A stretch of 64,000 nt of DNA from positions 112,165 to 176,164 of the forward strand of contig CANRIW010000002.1 of NCBI GenBank assembly GCA_947630785.1, read 5' to 3'. Shown in pieces: positions 9,790-20,603 of the stretch. A program made the translations under genes and the position numbers. A model generated the notes under the pieces. It did not search any database. It saw nothing but the letters and a program-made list of their open reading frames with translations, and was not told the origin of the DNA. Each line of letters opens with the position of its first letter. The first letter of the stretch is position 1. The DNA comes from an uncultured Oscillospiraceae bacterium. GTDB lineage: Bacteria; Bacillota; Clostridia; Oscillospirales; Oscillospiraceae.

Positions 9790-9868
9790 GATACAAGATA
9801 TAGCAGAGCGGAGATTAACGGGCGACTATCGCTTGTTTTTACATATGATTTTACAGGAGGGCATGGGT

Positions 9869-11005
9869 ATGGCATTTTTGATGGACGCCGGCACGGAGCA
9901 TGTGGATGTTTTGAAGGTCATCGGTGTGGGCGGCGGCGGCACCAACGTGGTCAACCGCATGGTCCGTTCCGGGATGAGCGGCGTGGAATTCATCGCGGTG
10001 AATACCGATAAACAGTGTCTCAACGCCTCCGAGGCCACCCAGAAGCTGGCCATCGGCGAAAAGCTCACCGGCGGCAAGGGCGCCGGGGCCAACCCCGAGG
10101 TGGGCCGCGAGTCCGCCAAGGAGAGCAGGGAGCAGATCAGCGCCCTGCTGGACGGCACCGATATGGTCTTTGTCACCGCCGGCATGGGCGGCGGCACCGG
10201 CACCGGCGCGGCCCCCGTGGTGGCCGAGATCGCCAAGGAGCGGGGCATCCTCACCGTGGGCGTGGTCACCAAGCCCTTTAAGTTTGAAGGCCGCCGCCGC
10301 ATGGAGCAGGCCATGAAGGGCATCGAGGAGCTCCGCCAGAAGGTGGACTCCTTGGTCATCATCCCCAACGACCGGCTCCAGTACGCCACCGATGAGAAGA
10401 TCACCTTCGCCAACGCCTTCGCCATCGCGGACGACGTGCTGCGCCAGGCGGTGCAGTCCATCTCCGACCTGATCACCACCACCGGCCTCATCAACCTGGA
10501 CTTCGCCGACGTGACCGCCGTCATGAAGGACGCGGGCCTGGCCCACATGGGCGTGGGCCGCGCCGCCGGCAAGAACAAGGCCGAGGAGGCCACCCGCATC
10601 GCCATCAACAGCCCCCTGCTGGAGACCTCCATCCAGGGCGCCAAGGGCATCATCGTCAACATCACCGGCCCCATGGACATGGGCCTGGACGAGGTGGAGA
10701 TGGCCGCCGACATGGTCAAGGATGTGGCCGATCCCGACGCCCTGTTCATGATGGGCACCGCCTTTGACGAGACCATGGAGGACGAGCTGCGGGTCACCGT
10801 CATCGCCACCGGCTTCGGCGAGGTGGCCAACCCCGTCCCCGCCGGCAAGGAGGAGGAGCCCGCCACCGCCAGGCCCGCGGCGGCCGCTTCCGCCGCCCCC
10901 GCCGTGCCCACCCCGGCCGCTCCCACGCCCGCCTCCGAGCCCGCCCCCGAACCCCCCGAGAGCGACCCCTTCGACGACATCTTCCGCATCTTCAACAAGA
11001 AGTAA
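9869..11005 (+). CDS. ftsZ: Cell division protein FtsZ
   Basis: [25 protein letters not shown] tubulin signature, NLDFADV, C-terminal [13 protein letters not shown] peptide. aggagg at 9855-9860 supports ATG 9869. Confidence 0.97.
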   Translation: MAFLMDAGTEHVDVLKVIGVGGGGTNVVNRMVRSGMSGVEFIAVNTDKQCLNASEATQKLAIGEKLTGGKGAGANPEVGRESAKESREQISALLDGTDMVFVTAGMGGGTGTGAAPVVAEIAKERGILTVGVVTKPFKFEGRRRMEQAMKGIEELRQKVDSLVIIPNDRLQYATDEKITFANAFAIADDVLRQAVQSISDLITTTGLINLDFADVTAVMKDAGLAHMGVGRAAGKNKAEEATRIAINSPLLETSIQGAKGIIVNITGPMDMGLDEVEMAADMVKDVADPDALFMMGTAFDETMEDELRVTVIATGFGEVANPVPAGKEEEPATARPAAAASAAPAVPTPAAPTPASEPAPEPPESDPFDDIFRIFNKK

Positions 11006-11075
11006 GGTACTTATACAGGACCCCCGGCCCGTTGGACCGGGGGTCTTTGACTATCAGAGGAAAGGGGACAGGCCC

Positions 11076-11998
11076 ATGGAGGTGGTGGGACGTTTCGCCC
11101 CCAGCCCCAGCGGGCGGATGCACCTGGGCAATCTGCTCTCCGCCCTGCTGGCCTGGCTGGACGCCCGGAGCGCCGGGGGCAGGCTCATCCTCCGCGTCGA
11201 GGACCTGGACCCGGACCGGTGCGATCAGAACAAAGCCGCCCAGCTGGTCGACGACCTCCGCTGGCTGGGCCTGGACTGGGACGAGGGCGAGCTGGAGCCG
11301 GACTACTGCCAGTCCCGCCGCGGCCGGTACTACGAGGCCGCCTTTCAAAAGCTGCGGGAGATGGGGCTGGTCTACCCCTGCTACTGCACGAGAGCGGAGC
11401 GGCTGGCCGCCTCCGCCCCCCACAGCGGGGAGGGGGAGCCGGTCTATTCCGGCAGGTGCGCCCGCCTGACGGCGGAGGAGCGGCTGGCATTTGAGCGGGC
11501 GGGCCGCCGGCCCGCCTGGCGGGTGCGCGTGCCCGACGAAAACTTGTCCGTCGACGACGGACATTTCGGCCTCTATACCCAAAACCTGAAGCGGGACTGC
11601 GGGGATTTCATCGTCCGCCGGTCCGACGGGGTGTGGGCCTATCAGCTGGCCGTGACGGTGGACGACGCCCTCATGGGGGTGACCCATGTGGTCCGGGGGA
11701 GGGACCTGCTGCCCTCCGCACCCAGGCAGGCGTGGCTCTGCCGGACCCTGGGCTTTGAGCCGCCGGAATACTTCCATCTGCCGCTTTTGACGGATAAAGC
11801 GGGCCGCCGGCTGTCCAAACGGGACCGGGACCTGGACATGGGGGCCCTCCGGGCGCGGTACGCGCCGGGGGAGCTCACCGGCCTTTTGGCCTGGTACGCG
11901 GGGCTGCTGCCGGAGCCGAAAAGTGTCGAACCGAAAGACCTTGTCCCCGGCTTCTCATGGGCAAAAGTGCCGAAAAACGACATTGCCGTGGGTTGTCC

Positions 11999-12002
<4 letters not shown>
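11076..12002 (+). CDS. gluQ: Glutamyl-Q tRNA(Asp) synthetase-like protein (truncated GluRS paralog)
   Basis: [14 protein letters not shown] (HIGH-type), CYCTRAE Zn-site-like, RLSKRDRDL (KMSKS-type); 308 aa with no anticodon-binding domain. Confidence 0.88.
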
Positions 12003-13536
<1,534 letters not shown>

Positions 13537-13584
13537 TCCCGCAAGCGGGCCGGGTCTGGCCTGCAAAACAGCGATTTTTGAGCT

Positions 13585-13626
13585 GAAAATTCCCCAGGCT
13601 GGTTTATCCAGTCTGGGGAATTTTTT
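13585..13626 (+). terminator. Rho-independent terminator after guaB
   Basis: GAAAATTCCCCAGGCTGG..CCAGTCTGGGGAATTTTTTAC hairpin plus T-run. Confidence 0.85.
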
Positions 13627-13638
13627 ACATAGAAGCGG

Positions 13639-13667
13639 TTGACAAGCCCTCCTACGAGGAGTATAAT
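13639..13667 (+). promoter_or_regulatory. Perfect sigmaA consensus promoter with dyad in spacer
   Basis: TTGACA 13639-13644, N17, TATAAT 13662-13667; CTCCT-ACG-AGGAG dyad at 13649-13661. Confidence 0.75.
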
Positions 13668-13698
13668 TAATATATCTCACAAAAAGGAGGGTTGAGCT

Positions 13699-13983
13699 AT
13701 GAAAAAAGTTGTCAAAAAAGAGGAAATCAGCAGGCTTATGGGCATGAGCGCCTATGAGCGGGGCAGATGCAAGATGGATTTCTACTCCCGGCAGGCAGAG
13801 GGGGGACAATGGCTGGATTGGAAATTCATGGGTCATTCCCTGCCTCCCGCCTCTGACTACGAGGTGGAGATGACCGACAAAGGCGTCTTTCTTGTGAGAG
13901 AAGCTCAGAACGAAGGGGAGGGGGAGCGGATGGAGCGCTATCGCCTGACGCTGCCCTGCAATGAAGTTCTCCACGTGATCTGA
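13699..13983 (+). CDS. Hypothetical 94-aa protein
   Basis: ORF with aaaaaggaggg RBS and consensus promoter upstream; no family recognised. Confidence 0.65.
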   Translation: MKKVVKKEEISRLMGMSAYERGRCKMDFYSRQAEGGQWLDWKFMGHSLPPASDYEVEMTDKGVFLVREAQNEGEGERMERYRLTLPCNEVLHVI

Positions 13984-14053
13984 CGTCGCCCGTATACATG
14001 ATGTTGAGGCCGCCCGGCGCGAAGAAGCACCGGACGGCCGTTTTGTCTCCTCT

Positions 14054-14590
14054 TTACTTTTTGAAGAACAGCCACAGCCCCGCCGCCAGCGCCGCCAGGG
14101 CGGGCACGTCCAGCGGTTCGAACGCCCACCAGCGGGGGGAGCCCAGGGCCTTGAGCCCCACGTAGACGGCCAGCATCGCTAGCAGGCCGATCCCCGCGAT
14201 CCGTTTGGCAGTGTGTCCGCCGCCGGCCATCCAGCCCAGGCAGACGCCGATGGCCGGGGCGACGCACCAGCACAGGAGGATGCCGCCGCCCAGAGCGTCC
14301 CAGCCGCTGCCCAGGGCGCCGAACAGATACAGCGCGCCGATCAGCGCGACCGCAGCCAACAGGACCAGCGGCGCCCAGCGGGGCCACTTGAATTTTTTTA
14401 CCCGGCACAGCAGCCACTGGAGGCAGAAGAAGGGGATCACGGGCCAGGCCAGGATCAAATCGGTCCGCAGGGACCCGCCCAGGACGGTCAGGTCCCAACC
14501 GGGCAGGACGAAGAGCAGAGCCGGGTACGCCGCCAGGGACAGCGCGAGGCAGACCAGCAGGGCCACGGTGGTTTTTCGTTCAGAGGTCAT
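14054..14590 (-). CDS. Hypothetical multi-pass membrane protein
   Basis: Several hydrophobic helices; ATG at 14590 preceded by ggaggg. Confidence 0.65.
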   Translation of the reverse strand: MTSERKTTVALLVCLALSLAAYPALLFVLPGWDLTVLGGSLRTDLILAWPVIPFFCLQWLLCRVKKFKWPRWAPLVLLAAVALIGALYLFGALGSGWDALGGGILLCWCVAPAIGVCLGWMAGGGHTAKRIAGIGLLAMLAVYVGLKALGSPRWWAFEPLDVPALAALAAGLWLFFKK

Positions 14591-14690
14591 ATGGAGCCCT
14601 CCTTTCCTTGGTGTCTCCAGCATAACAAAACGGCCGGCTGTCCGTCAAGAGAACGGAGACAGTCGGTCGTTTTTGGGGGACAGGTGGTCG

Positions 14691-15236
14691 TCACAGCTCC
14701 AGCCGGACGGCCTCTTTTTCCGGGTGGGCCGGGTCCAGCAGCCAGATGTCCTTCTCCTTGCCCACGGCGTAGGAGAGGGTGTAGTGGGTGCCGCCGGCGG
14801 TGCCGTCGAACACCGCCAGGATGGCGGCGGACCGGTCCACCAGATACCGGTCTCGCCGGAGCATACAGAACTTGCCGTACTCCTGCTGGACCACCGTCTC
14901 CAGATCGCAGGCGTCCAGGATGGCCCGCCAGCGGCGGCGGTCCTCCTCCGGCCAGCGGTCCGCCTGGGTGGGGCAGGGGACCGCCCCCTCCACCGTCACG
15001 TCCGGGTACCGCTCCCGGAGGGCCAGGGCGGCCTCGGCGAAGTACAGGTCGCACCCCTGGGCCATGCCCGAGATGAAGTGCCGGTAGCCCCGCCCATACA
15101 GTCTCTCCAGCTCCCGGGCGATGCTGGCCTTCAGCGCCGCGCACCGGGGGTCGCCCTCGTCAAAGCCCCAGGGGAGCTTGTCCGGGCGGTGGCCGGTGAA
15201 GCAGCAGCTGACGTCCCGTCGGATGTCCACGGCCAT
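14691..15236 (-). CDS. SLOG-superfamily (DUF1273/YpsA-like) protein
   Basis: CCFTGHRPDKLPWG and HFISGMAQGCDLYFAEAAL motifs, C-terminal GGTHYTLSYA. Confidence 0.8.
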   Translation of the reverse strand: MAVDIRRDVSCCFTGHRPDKLPWGFDEGDPRCAALKASIARELERLYGRGYRHFISGMAQGCDLYFAEAALALRERYPDVTVEGAVPCPTQADRWPEEDRRRWRAILDACDLETVVQQEYGKFCMLRRDRYLVDRSAAILAVFDGTAGGTHYTLSYAVGKEKDIWLLDPAHPEKEAVRLEL

Positions 15237-15356
15237 CGCCTCCTTTCCTGTCCCACATTCTACCTGATTTGTGCCGTCAAGTCAAGAGAGAGGTGGAACA
15301 TTTGTTTGAAAATTCGGGGAGGCGGGTCCGAATTATGACCCGGATGAAATTGGGGG

Positions 15357-15384
15357 TTGCATTTCCGCTTCAGTGTGCTATAAT
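15357..15384 (+). promoter_or_regulatory. Promoter of FMN riboswitch/ribU (TTGCAT-N16-TATAAT)
   Basis: TTGCAT 15357-15362; TATAAT 15379-15384. Confidence 0.6.
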
Positions 15385-15408
15385 ATGGGCAAGACAACTG
15401 GATAACTG

Positions 15409-15525
15409 TCTTCAGGGCGGGGTGAGATTCCCCACTGGCGGTACAGTCCGCGAACCATGTTGCACATGGCCGACCCGGTGAAACTCCGGGACCAACGGTA
15501 TAGTCCGGATGGAAGAAGATGTGTT
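15409..15525 (+). promoter_or_regulatory. FMN riboswitch (RFN element)
   Basis: TTCAGGGCGGGGTGAGATTCCCCACTGGCGGTACAGTCCGCGA...GACCCGGTGAAACTCCGGGACCAACGGTATAGTCCGGATGGAAGAAGATG matches the RFN consensus; upstream of ribU. Confidence 0.97.
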
Positions 15526-15595
15526 GCGCAGCTCCTTTTGATCGACACCTGAGAAGGCAATTTTCAGGGGTCTGAATCAGAAAGGAGTGTTTTTT

Positions 15596-16291
15596 ATGTC
15601 CAATGTTCCTGAGACCGCCGCCGTCGCCCGCTCCGACAGCTCCCAGCGGGTCCGCACCGTAGTCACCCTGGGTATGCTGGTGGCCATCGCCTACGCGGTG
15701 ATGTGGGTGTGCAAGCCCATCCCCAAGGTGATGGGCATTCTCCAGTTCGATCTGAAGGACTGCGTCATCGTCATCGGCGGGCTGCTGTTCGGCCCCGTTG
15801 CCGCCGCTGTGTCCTCCCTGGTGGTGGCCCTGATCGAGATGGTCACCGCCAGCGGCACCGGCCCCATCGGGATGCTGATGAACTTCCTGTCCACCGCCAG
15901 CTTCTGCGTCACCGCGTCCATCATCTACAAGCGCCGCCGCACCCAGATGGGGGCGGTGGCCGGCCTGGCCTCCGGCGTAGTGGTGATGGTGGCCGTCATG
16001 TTGCTGTGGAACTGGCTCATCACCCCCATCTATCAGGAGGTGCCCAGGGACGTGGTGGTCTCCATGCTGCCCACCGTGTTCCTGCCCTTCAACCTGGTGA
16101 AGGGCGGGCTGAACATGGCTGCCGCCCTGCTGCTGTACAAGCCGGTGGTGAGCGCCCTCCGGGCCGCCCATCTGGCGCCCCCCTCCGCCAGCGGCAAGGC
16201 GGGGAAGGTCAACGCGGGCTTTGTCCTGTTCGCCCTGTTCCTGCTGGCCACCTTTGTGGTGCTCATGCTGGTGCTCACCGGCCTTATCTGA
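15596..16291 (+). CDS. ribU: Riboflavin ECF transporter S component
   Basis: Membrane protein of RibU type (FDLKDCVIVIGGLLFGPVAAAVSSLVVALIEM) directly downstream of an FMN riboswitch; RBS aaaggag. Confidence 0.93.
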   Translation: MSNVPETAAVARSDSSQRVRTVVTLGMLVAIAYAVMWVCKPIPKVMGILQFDLKDCVIVIGGLLFGPVAAAVSSLVVALIEMVTASGTGPIGMLMNFLSTASFCVTASIIYKRRRTQMGAVAGLASGVVVMVAVMLLWNWLITPIYQEVPRDVVVSMLPTVFLPFNLVKGGLNMAAALLLYKPVVSALRAAHLAPPSASGKAGKVNAGFVLFALFLLATFVVLMLVLTGLI

Positions 16292-16300
16292 CCGATACGC

Positions 16301-16346
16301 AAAACGCCGCCCCGCCGGAGATCCGATCCGGCGGGGCGGTTTTTCG
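16301..16346. terminator. Convergent hairpin terminator
   Basis: AAAACGCCGCCCCGCCGG..CCGGCGGGGCGGTTTTT between convergent genes. Confidence 0.85.
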
Positions 16347-16349
16347 CGC

Positions 16350-17249
16350 TCACAGGCGGGTAAAGGGCTCGTACAGCAGGTGCAGGGGGAGGAAGGTCAG
16401 CGCGTAGCTGGCGATGTTGGCGGCGAAGGCGTACCCCACCGCCCGCCGCCGGGTGAGATCCCTCTCCCGGAGCAGGAGGGCGTAGGCCGCGGCCTCTATG
16501 CACCAGATGACCACCTCCGGGATCAGCAGGAACAGGTAGAACAGCCAGAAGAAGCCCAGGTTCATCACCGAGGAGCCCATCAGGAGATTGCACGCCAGGT
16601 GCAGCCCGATCTGGGTGACCACGTTGACGACCAGGAACACCAGCCAGGAGCGTTTCTCCCGGTAGCCGAACAGGAACAGGATCAGCCCCTCCACGATGAG
16701 GGTGGGGATCAGGGTGGCGGCGAACTGGGCCGCCCAGTACAGGGGGGTGGGGGTGACGTAGGTCAGGGTGTTGGCCTGCCAGTCGTACACCAGGTTGGTG
16801 TAGTACCGGGTCCGGGTGTAGGGCTCGGACATGGACCTGGCCTCATTTGCCGTGGCGGCGGCCAGCCGGAAGGTCCGGGGCAGGCCGAAATAGCTGAAGT
16901 ACCAGGTGCCGTCCTCCCGGGGGACCACGTTCCCGAAGATGGGGGCGGTGATCTCGTCCGAACCGGTGGTGAGGGCCAGTACCCAGCCGTCCCCCTCCAG
17001 GGTGTGGAGCCGGGCCAGGACGGCCCCGTCGTACCCCTCGTCCTCCATGTTCCAGGGGTGGTCCGCGTCCGCCGGCGTCCCTTGGACCAGCAGGTCGATG
17101 TACAGCGGCTCGTCCGGGCCGTTGACCACTGTGATGGTCAAATCCTCTTTGGGGCCGATGTCGGCGTGGACGGCGGGGATCACGAGGCAGACCAGCAGCA
17201 GGGCCAGCAGGAGCCGCTTCGCGGGAGACGTTCGGTTTTTCTTTTCCAT
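16350..17249 (-). CDS. Hypothetical membrane protein with signal peptide and C-terminal TM helices
   Basis: Signal-like LLLALLLVCLVIPAVHA, approx. 150-aa extracytoplasmic part, then several TM helices; no family recognised. Confidence 0.65.
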   Translation of the reverse strand: MEKKNRTSPAKRLLLALLLVCLVIPAVHADIGPKEDLTITVVNGPDEPLYIDLLVQGTPADADHPWNMEDEGYDGAVLARLHTLEGDGWVLALTTGSDEITAPIFGNVVPREDGTWYFSYFGLPRTFRLAAATANEARSMSEPYTRTRYYTNLVYDWQANTLTYVTPTPLYWAAQFAATLIPTLIVEGLILFLFGYREKRSWLVFLVVNVVTQIGLHLACNLLMGSSVMNLGFFWLFYLFLLIPEVVIWCIEAAAYALLLRERDLTRRRAVGYAFAANIASYALTFLPLHLLYEPFTRL

Positions 17250-17421
17250 ACATGCCTCCTTTTTCGGATACAGTAAAAGTCCTCCAACCAAAAGGACGGA
17301 TTTTTCATCTCCATATTACAATGTCTTCCCGCTTTTTTCAACCGACTTTTCGATCGCGCAGAAAAGGGTGGATTTTTACGGAAAAACGTAGTATGATATA
17401 AACTGGAGTCAAATCGGGGAG

Positions 17422-19218
17422 GTGGAGAGCATCAGTATCTTCGACATCATCACGCTGCTGGGCGGCCTGGCCATGTTCCTCTACGGCATGCGGGTCATGG
17501 GGGACGCTTTGAAGGAGAGCTCCTCCGGCCCCCTGAAAAACGCCCTGGAGAAGCTGACCAACACCCCCGGCAAGGCGTTCCTTCTGGGCCTGGCCATGAC
17601 GGCGGTGATCCAGTCCTCCACCGCCACCATCGTCATCACCTCCGGCCTGGTGGCCGCCGGGGTCATCTCCCTGCGGCAGTCCCTGGGGGTCATCGTGGGG
17701 GCCAACGTGGGCACCACCGTCACCGGCCAGATCATCCGCCTGCTGGACGTGGACTCCTCCGGCACCTCCATCCTGCGGATTTTCACTCCCTCCACCCTGG
17801 CGCCGCTGGCGCTGATCGTGGGCATCATCTTCATCATGTGCGTGCCCCAGAAGGGCCCCGTCAAGACCGGGGAGATCGTCATCGGCTTCGGCATCCTGTT
17901 CTCCGGCCTGCTGTCCATGACCGGCGCGGTGGAGGTCCTCAACGAGACCGGCGTCATCGAGGGGCTGTTTGCCAGGCTGGGCAGCAACCCCTTCCTGGGG
18001 TACGCCATCGGCGCGGCGGTGGCCTTTGTGCTCCAGAGCTCGTCGGCCAGCATCGGCATTTTGCAGGCGTTTTCCACCTCCGGCCAGCTGACCTTCAGCG
18101 CCATCTACGCGGTACTGGCGGGCATCTATCTGGGCGACTGCGTCACCACCGCCATCGTCATCAACCTGGGGGCCAGGCCCGGCGCCAAGCGGGTGGGCTA
18201 TGTGAATATCCTGTTCAACCTGTGCAAGATCGCGCTGGTCCTGGCCGGGGTGTTCGTCCTCTACCATGTGGGCGCGCTGAACGGCATCTGGAACAGCCCC
18301 ATCGACTCCGGCGGCATCGCCAACACCAACACGGTGTTCAACCTGGCCAGCGCCGTGGTCCTGTTCCCGCTGCTGGGCCTGTTCGAGAAGCTCAGCTGCA
18401 GGCTGGTGAAAGAGGTCCCCGCCCCCGCCGACAAATACAGCGGGCAGCTGGACGCCCTGGACCCGGTGTTCTTCAGCACCCCCGCCATCGCCCTGGGCCG
18501 GTGCTATGACGCTCTGCTCACCATGTTCGATGTGGCCCGGAAAAACATCGACCGCGCCTTCGACGTGGTGGCGGATTACGACGCCAAGGCCGTCGGACAG
18601 ATCGAGCGGGACGAGGACACGGTGGACCTGTTCGCCGATAAGATCAGCAATTATCTGGTGCATATCTCTGCCCACCTGACCGCGGAGAACCATGTGGAGA
18701 TCATGAACCAGTATTACACCGTGGTCACCGAGTTCGAGCGGCTCAGCGACCACGCCATGAACATCCTGGAGACGGTCCGGGACCTGCGGGACAGGAACGA
18801 GGCCCTGCCCGACGCCGCCCTGCGGGAGCTGGCGGTGCTCCGGGGGCTGATCGACACCATCCTTGACCTGGGCGGGCAGACCTTCCAGAGGCGGGACGTG
18901 GACGCCGCCCGGCGCATCGAGCCGCTGGAGCAGGTGGTGGACGACATGGTCAGCGCCCTGAAGGACAACCATATGGAGCGCATCCGGGCCAAGGAGTGCT
19001 CCGCCTACACCGGCAACGCCTTCATGAACCTCCTGTCCGAGGCGGAGCGCATCTCCGACGCCTGCTCCAACATCGGCGTGGCCACCATCGCCCGGGCGGA
19101 GCCGGAGCTGAAGCACCAGGTCCACGAGTATATGTCACAGCTCCACGCCGGCCGGGACGAGGACTTCAACCAGCAGTACCGGGAGGCCCATGACCGGTAT
19201 TTCCGGCAACTACAGTAG
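17422..19218 (+). CDS. Na/Pi cotransporter family protein with C-terminal PhoU-like domain
   Basis: Duplicated QSSTATIVITSG / QSSSASIGILQA motifs; helical PhoU-like C-terminus. Confidence 0.93.
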   Translation: MESISIFDIITLLGGLAMFLYGMRVMGDALKESSSGPLKNALEKLTNTPGKAFLLGLAMTAVIQSSTATIVITSGLVAAGVISLRQSLGVIVGANVGTTVTGQIIRLLDVDSSGTSILRIFTPSTLAPLALIVGIIFIMCVPQKGPVKTGEIVIGFGILFSGLLSMTGAVEVLNETGVIEGLFARLGSNPFLGYAIGAAVAFVLQSSSASIGILQAFSTSGQLTFSAIYAVLAGIYLGDCVTTAIVINLGARPGAKRVGYVNILFNLCKIALVLAGVFVLYHVGALNGIWNSPIDSGGIANTNTVFNLASAVVLFPLLGLFEKLSCRLVKEVPAPADKYSGQLDALDPVFFSTPAIALGRCYDALLTMFDVARKNIDRAFDVVADYDAKAVGQIERDEDTVDLFADKISNYLVHISAHLTAENHVEIMNQYYTVVTEFERLSDHAMNILETVRDLRDRNEALPDAALRELAVLRGLIDTILDLGGQTFQRRDVDAARRIEPLEQVVDDMVSALKDNHMERIRAKECSAYTGNAFMNLLSEAERISDACSNIGVATIARAEPELKHQVHEYMSQLHAGRDEDFNQQYREAHDRYFRQLQ

Positions 19219-19231
19219 GACCGCCCATCAC

Positions 19232-19268
19232 AAAACGGCTCCGGACCAGATCGGTCCGGAGCCGTTTT
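19232..19268. terminator. Bidirectional hairpin terminator
   Basis: AAAACGGCTCCGGACC-AGAT-CGGTCCGGAGCCGTTTT. Confidence 0.85.
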
Positions 19269-19284
19269 CTGTCCGATGCGTGGG

Positions 19285-20583
19285 TCAGGCGGCCGCGTTG
19301 GCGGTGGCCTCAAAGGCCGCCGCGGCCTCCGGGACGCTGCCGCCCGCGCCGATCTGCTGGAGCATGGTCCACCAGGCGGTGCGGGCCTGGGCCCAGCCCG
19401 GCGTGACCTGGTAGTAGTCGCCCATGTACTGCCGCAGCATGAAGTATTCCGACATCAGGTCGTCGTTCTCGTAGATATTGGGCACGTCCCGCACCGGCCA
19501 GAAGGAGGAGGCCAGCACTGTCTGGGTGTACTGGGTGTCGTCCTCCGTCATATAGCGGATGAAGGTCTTGGCCGCCTCTACCTTTTCCGGGTCCCCGTTG
19601 TCAAAGACGCCAAAGCCCCAGATGCCGCCCTGGAGATTGAAATCCCCGTCGTCGGTGGGAAAGGCCATGGGGAAGATGTCGAAGTCCAGATTGGGGTTGT
19701 TGATGATCTGCGTGACCTCATTGGCCACGTTCCAGCAGAAGCACATGGCGGTCTCGCCCCGGCAGAAGGCGTCGATCTCGTCGGTGCCCACCATCTCGGG
19801 ATCGAAGCGGATGCCGTCCATGCCCGCCAGCAGCTCCAGGGCCCGGACGTTCGACTGGCTGTTGAAGGTGTAGCGGGTGTGTTCCGGGTCGGTGAAGGAG
19901 CCGCTGTAGAGGTTGGTCACCAGGGCGCGGGTGCCCTGGTCCCCGCCCTGCCCGCCGCAGTAGATGATGCCCACGGTCTCCGTGCCATAGGCCCGCAGGG
20001 CCGCCACCGCGGCGATGAAGTCCTCCGTGCTCCAGGTGTGGGTCTCCTCGTCGATGTACTGCCAGGCCCCGGCGGCCTCAAAGAGGTCCCGGTTGATGGC
20101 CATGCAGTGGGTGGTCATGCAGAGGGGATAGATGTAATGGGCGCCGCTGCTGTTGACGCAGGCCGCGGACACCGGCTTGTAGATCTCTCCGGCGGCCTCG
20201 CTCTGCCACAGGTCGCTGAGGTCCGCCATGAGCCCCCGGGCCCCCCAGTTGGCCATCAGGCGTTCCGGGCCCTCGAATATCAGGTCGGGGGCCTCGCCCC
20301 GGTCGATGGCCTCCTCCACCTCCTGGTCGCCGGTCTGGTAGTCCACGGTGTGAAGGGAGACGCGGATGTGCGGATAGGCCCGCTGGAACGCGCTCAGCAG
20401 GGAGGAGACGGTGCTTCCGCTGCCCAGGCCGCCCACGGGATAGGTCCACAGGGTCAGCTCCACGTCCTCCGGCACGGCCGTCTCGGGGATCTGCGTCCCG
20501 GCGGGGCTGCCCGGCTCCTCCGCCGGCCCGCAGGCCGGCAGCAGCAGGAGCGCGGCCAGAAGGCAGACAAAAAACTTTCTCAT
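19285..20583 (-). CDS. Extracellular solute-binding lipoprotein (family 1 type)
   Basis: Lipobox LLLLPACG, ELTLWTYP start, EAPDLIFEG...GLMADLSD, CFCWNVANEV pattern of sugar-type SBPs. Confidence 0.88.
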   Translation of the reverse strand: MRKFFVCLLAALLLLPACGPAEEPGSPAGTQIPETAVPEDVELTLWTYPVGGLGSGSTVSSLLSAFQRAYPHIRVSLHTVDYQTGDQEVEEAIDRGEAPDLIFEGPERLMANWGARGLMADLSDLWQSEAAGEIYKPVSAACVNSSGAHYIYPLCMTTHCMAINRDLFEAAGAWQYIDEETHTWSTEDFIAAVAALRAYGTETVGIIYCGGQGGDQGTRALVTNLYSGSFTDPEHTRYTFNSQSNVRALELLAGMDGIRFDPEMVGTDEIDAFCRGETAMCFCWNVANEVTQIINNPNLDFDIFPMAFPTDDGDFNLQGGIWGFGVFDNGDPEKVEAAKTFIRYMTEDDTQYTQTVLASSFWPVRDVPNIYENDDLMSEYFMLRQYMGDYYQVTPGWAQARTAWWTMLQQIGAGGSVPEAAAAFEATANAAA

Positions 20584-20603
20584 GGCGGTGATATCCTCCG
20601 TTT

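Noticed and set aside
9761-9868. Upstream extension of ftsZ in the ORF track
   Set aside because: The TTG at 9761 is the -35 hexamer; ATG 9869 has the proper RBS and gives the usual FtsZ N-terminus.
11019-11045. Terminator between ftsZ and gluQ (GACCCCCGG..CCGGGGGTC)
   Set aside because: A good stem but only a weak T-tract (TTTGA) and gluQ starts 30 nt later; attenuator or partial terminator possible, not called.
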